64,000 bases of DNA, taken from NCBI GenBank assembly GCA_963701955.1, contig OY969694.1:1-64000 (forward strand), written 5' to 3'. The translations under genes and the position numbers were made by a program. Below, in pieces: positions 63,835 to 64,000 of the stretch (within the stretch, counting starts at the first letter, position 1; every line of letters begins with the position of its first letter). The notes below the pieces were generated by a model. It saw only the letters and a list, made by a program, of their open reading frames with translations. It searched no databases and was not told the DNA's origin. Source of the stretch: Bog-473 sp963701955 (lineage in GTDB: Bacteria; Actinomycetota; Acidimicrobiia; Acidimicrobiales; RAAP-2).

Positions 63835-64000
63835 GCCCGTCAAGACGGCCATGCCGACACGGGCTCGTAAGGGGCGCACAATCGACCCCCTGTTCCGTCA
63901 CCTGCCGCGGGGCGATCGCCGTTCGACCGTACCCCCCGCCCTCGACTGTGGTCTGCCGGTCCTTCTCGTCCGGGTCGGCCATTACCCGATCCATCACGGC
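63821..64000 (+). CDS. ATP-grasp-type protein, 5' part only (runs off window)
   Basis: The first 60 codons are open to the window edge. ATG 63821 overlaps the flippase stop by 14 bp, implying coupling. The sequence LPVLLVRVGHYPIHHG at residues 45-60 resembles the opening of carboxylate-amine-ligase-type ATP-grasp proteins. The catalytic domain lies beyond the window, so the family call rests on this short stretch and the cluster context; ATG 63851 is a possible later start. Confidence 0.55.
   Translation, partial: MNPIEPVKTAMPTRARKGRTIDPLFRHLPRGDRRSTVPPALDCGLPVLLVRVGHYPIHHG

Noticed and set aside
63832..63867. Terminator (GAGCCCGT ... ACGGGCTC) after the flippase gene
   Set aside because: It lies inside the start of the next coupled reading frame and has no U-run.

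Overview
The window looks like chromosomal DNA from a high-GC actinobacterium, most likely class Acidimicrobiia or a close relative. The evidence is uniformly GC-rich coding sequence with many GTG starts and ATGA/GTGA gene overlaps, three mycothiol-dependent maleylpyruvate-isomerase-type proteins, an actinobacterial zinc-ribbon/histidine-phosphatase pair, an EttA factor, a CydDC pair, and secreted proteins made of the 'GYWLVASDGGIF' repeat that I associate with Acidimicrobiales. The taxonomic call is an inference; there is no rRNA or marker gene set here.

Layout. 1-1078 holds no convincing gene. 1079-7177 is a same-strand group of four large exported proteins. Each starts with a basic stretch and a hydrophobic segment; three of the four end that segment in an AF-F/Y-F-type SipW-like motif, and the second lacks it. 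They carry Ig-like, nonapeptide-repeat-like and FN3-like domains. 7499-7572 is tRNA-Val(TAC), whose 3' tail is duplicated several times just downstream around a small inverted-repeat element, next to a broken exported-repeat gene: a scar of past insertions. 8161-17438 is mixed metabolism and DNA repair (methyltransferase, Mug glycosylase, SDR, desaturase). It includes a TetR-controlled operon (16129 down to 14012) with a near-perfect 2x20-bp operator, a mycothiol-type enzyme and a diiron-type metallo-beta-lactamase-fold protein. 17567-18000 is a decayed MshB/LmbE deacetylase. 18154-35437 carries transporters (sugar porter, CPA2 antiporter, SulP), a sulfatase, an HpnO-like/HpnA pair suggesting hopanoid side-chain chemistry, EttA, an NRDE protein, an Lrp/AsnC regulator that is probably leaderless, and a Nudix/zinc-ribbon/phosphatase/DUF2889 run. 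35459-38856 is CydDC. 39862-42105 is an OmpR-type two-component system.

From 43497 to the right edge the window is dominated by surface-glycan genes: two GT2 and two GT4 glycosyltransferases, a GMC-type oxidoreductase with a ferredoxin-like cysteine cluster, a sugar-nucleotide-type epimerase, a GT39-like multi-spanning membrane protein, a NodB deacetylase, a JmjC-like cupin, a CelD-type acetyltransferase, a GH16 lipoprotein, two secreted repeat proteins, a Wzx-type flippase and the start of an ATP-grasp protein. Together they could build, decorate, export and trim an extracellular polysaccharide; this is inferred from families and proximity.

The most unusual object is the membrane protein on the minus strand at 47197-50686. 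In one uninterrupted frame it contains about 157 residues matching the 2B domain of the UvrD/PcrA helicase, without any helicase ATPase motif, between its membrane segments. Its 5' end also carries a one-base frameshift near 50426.
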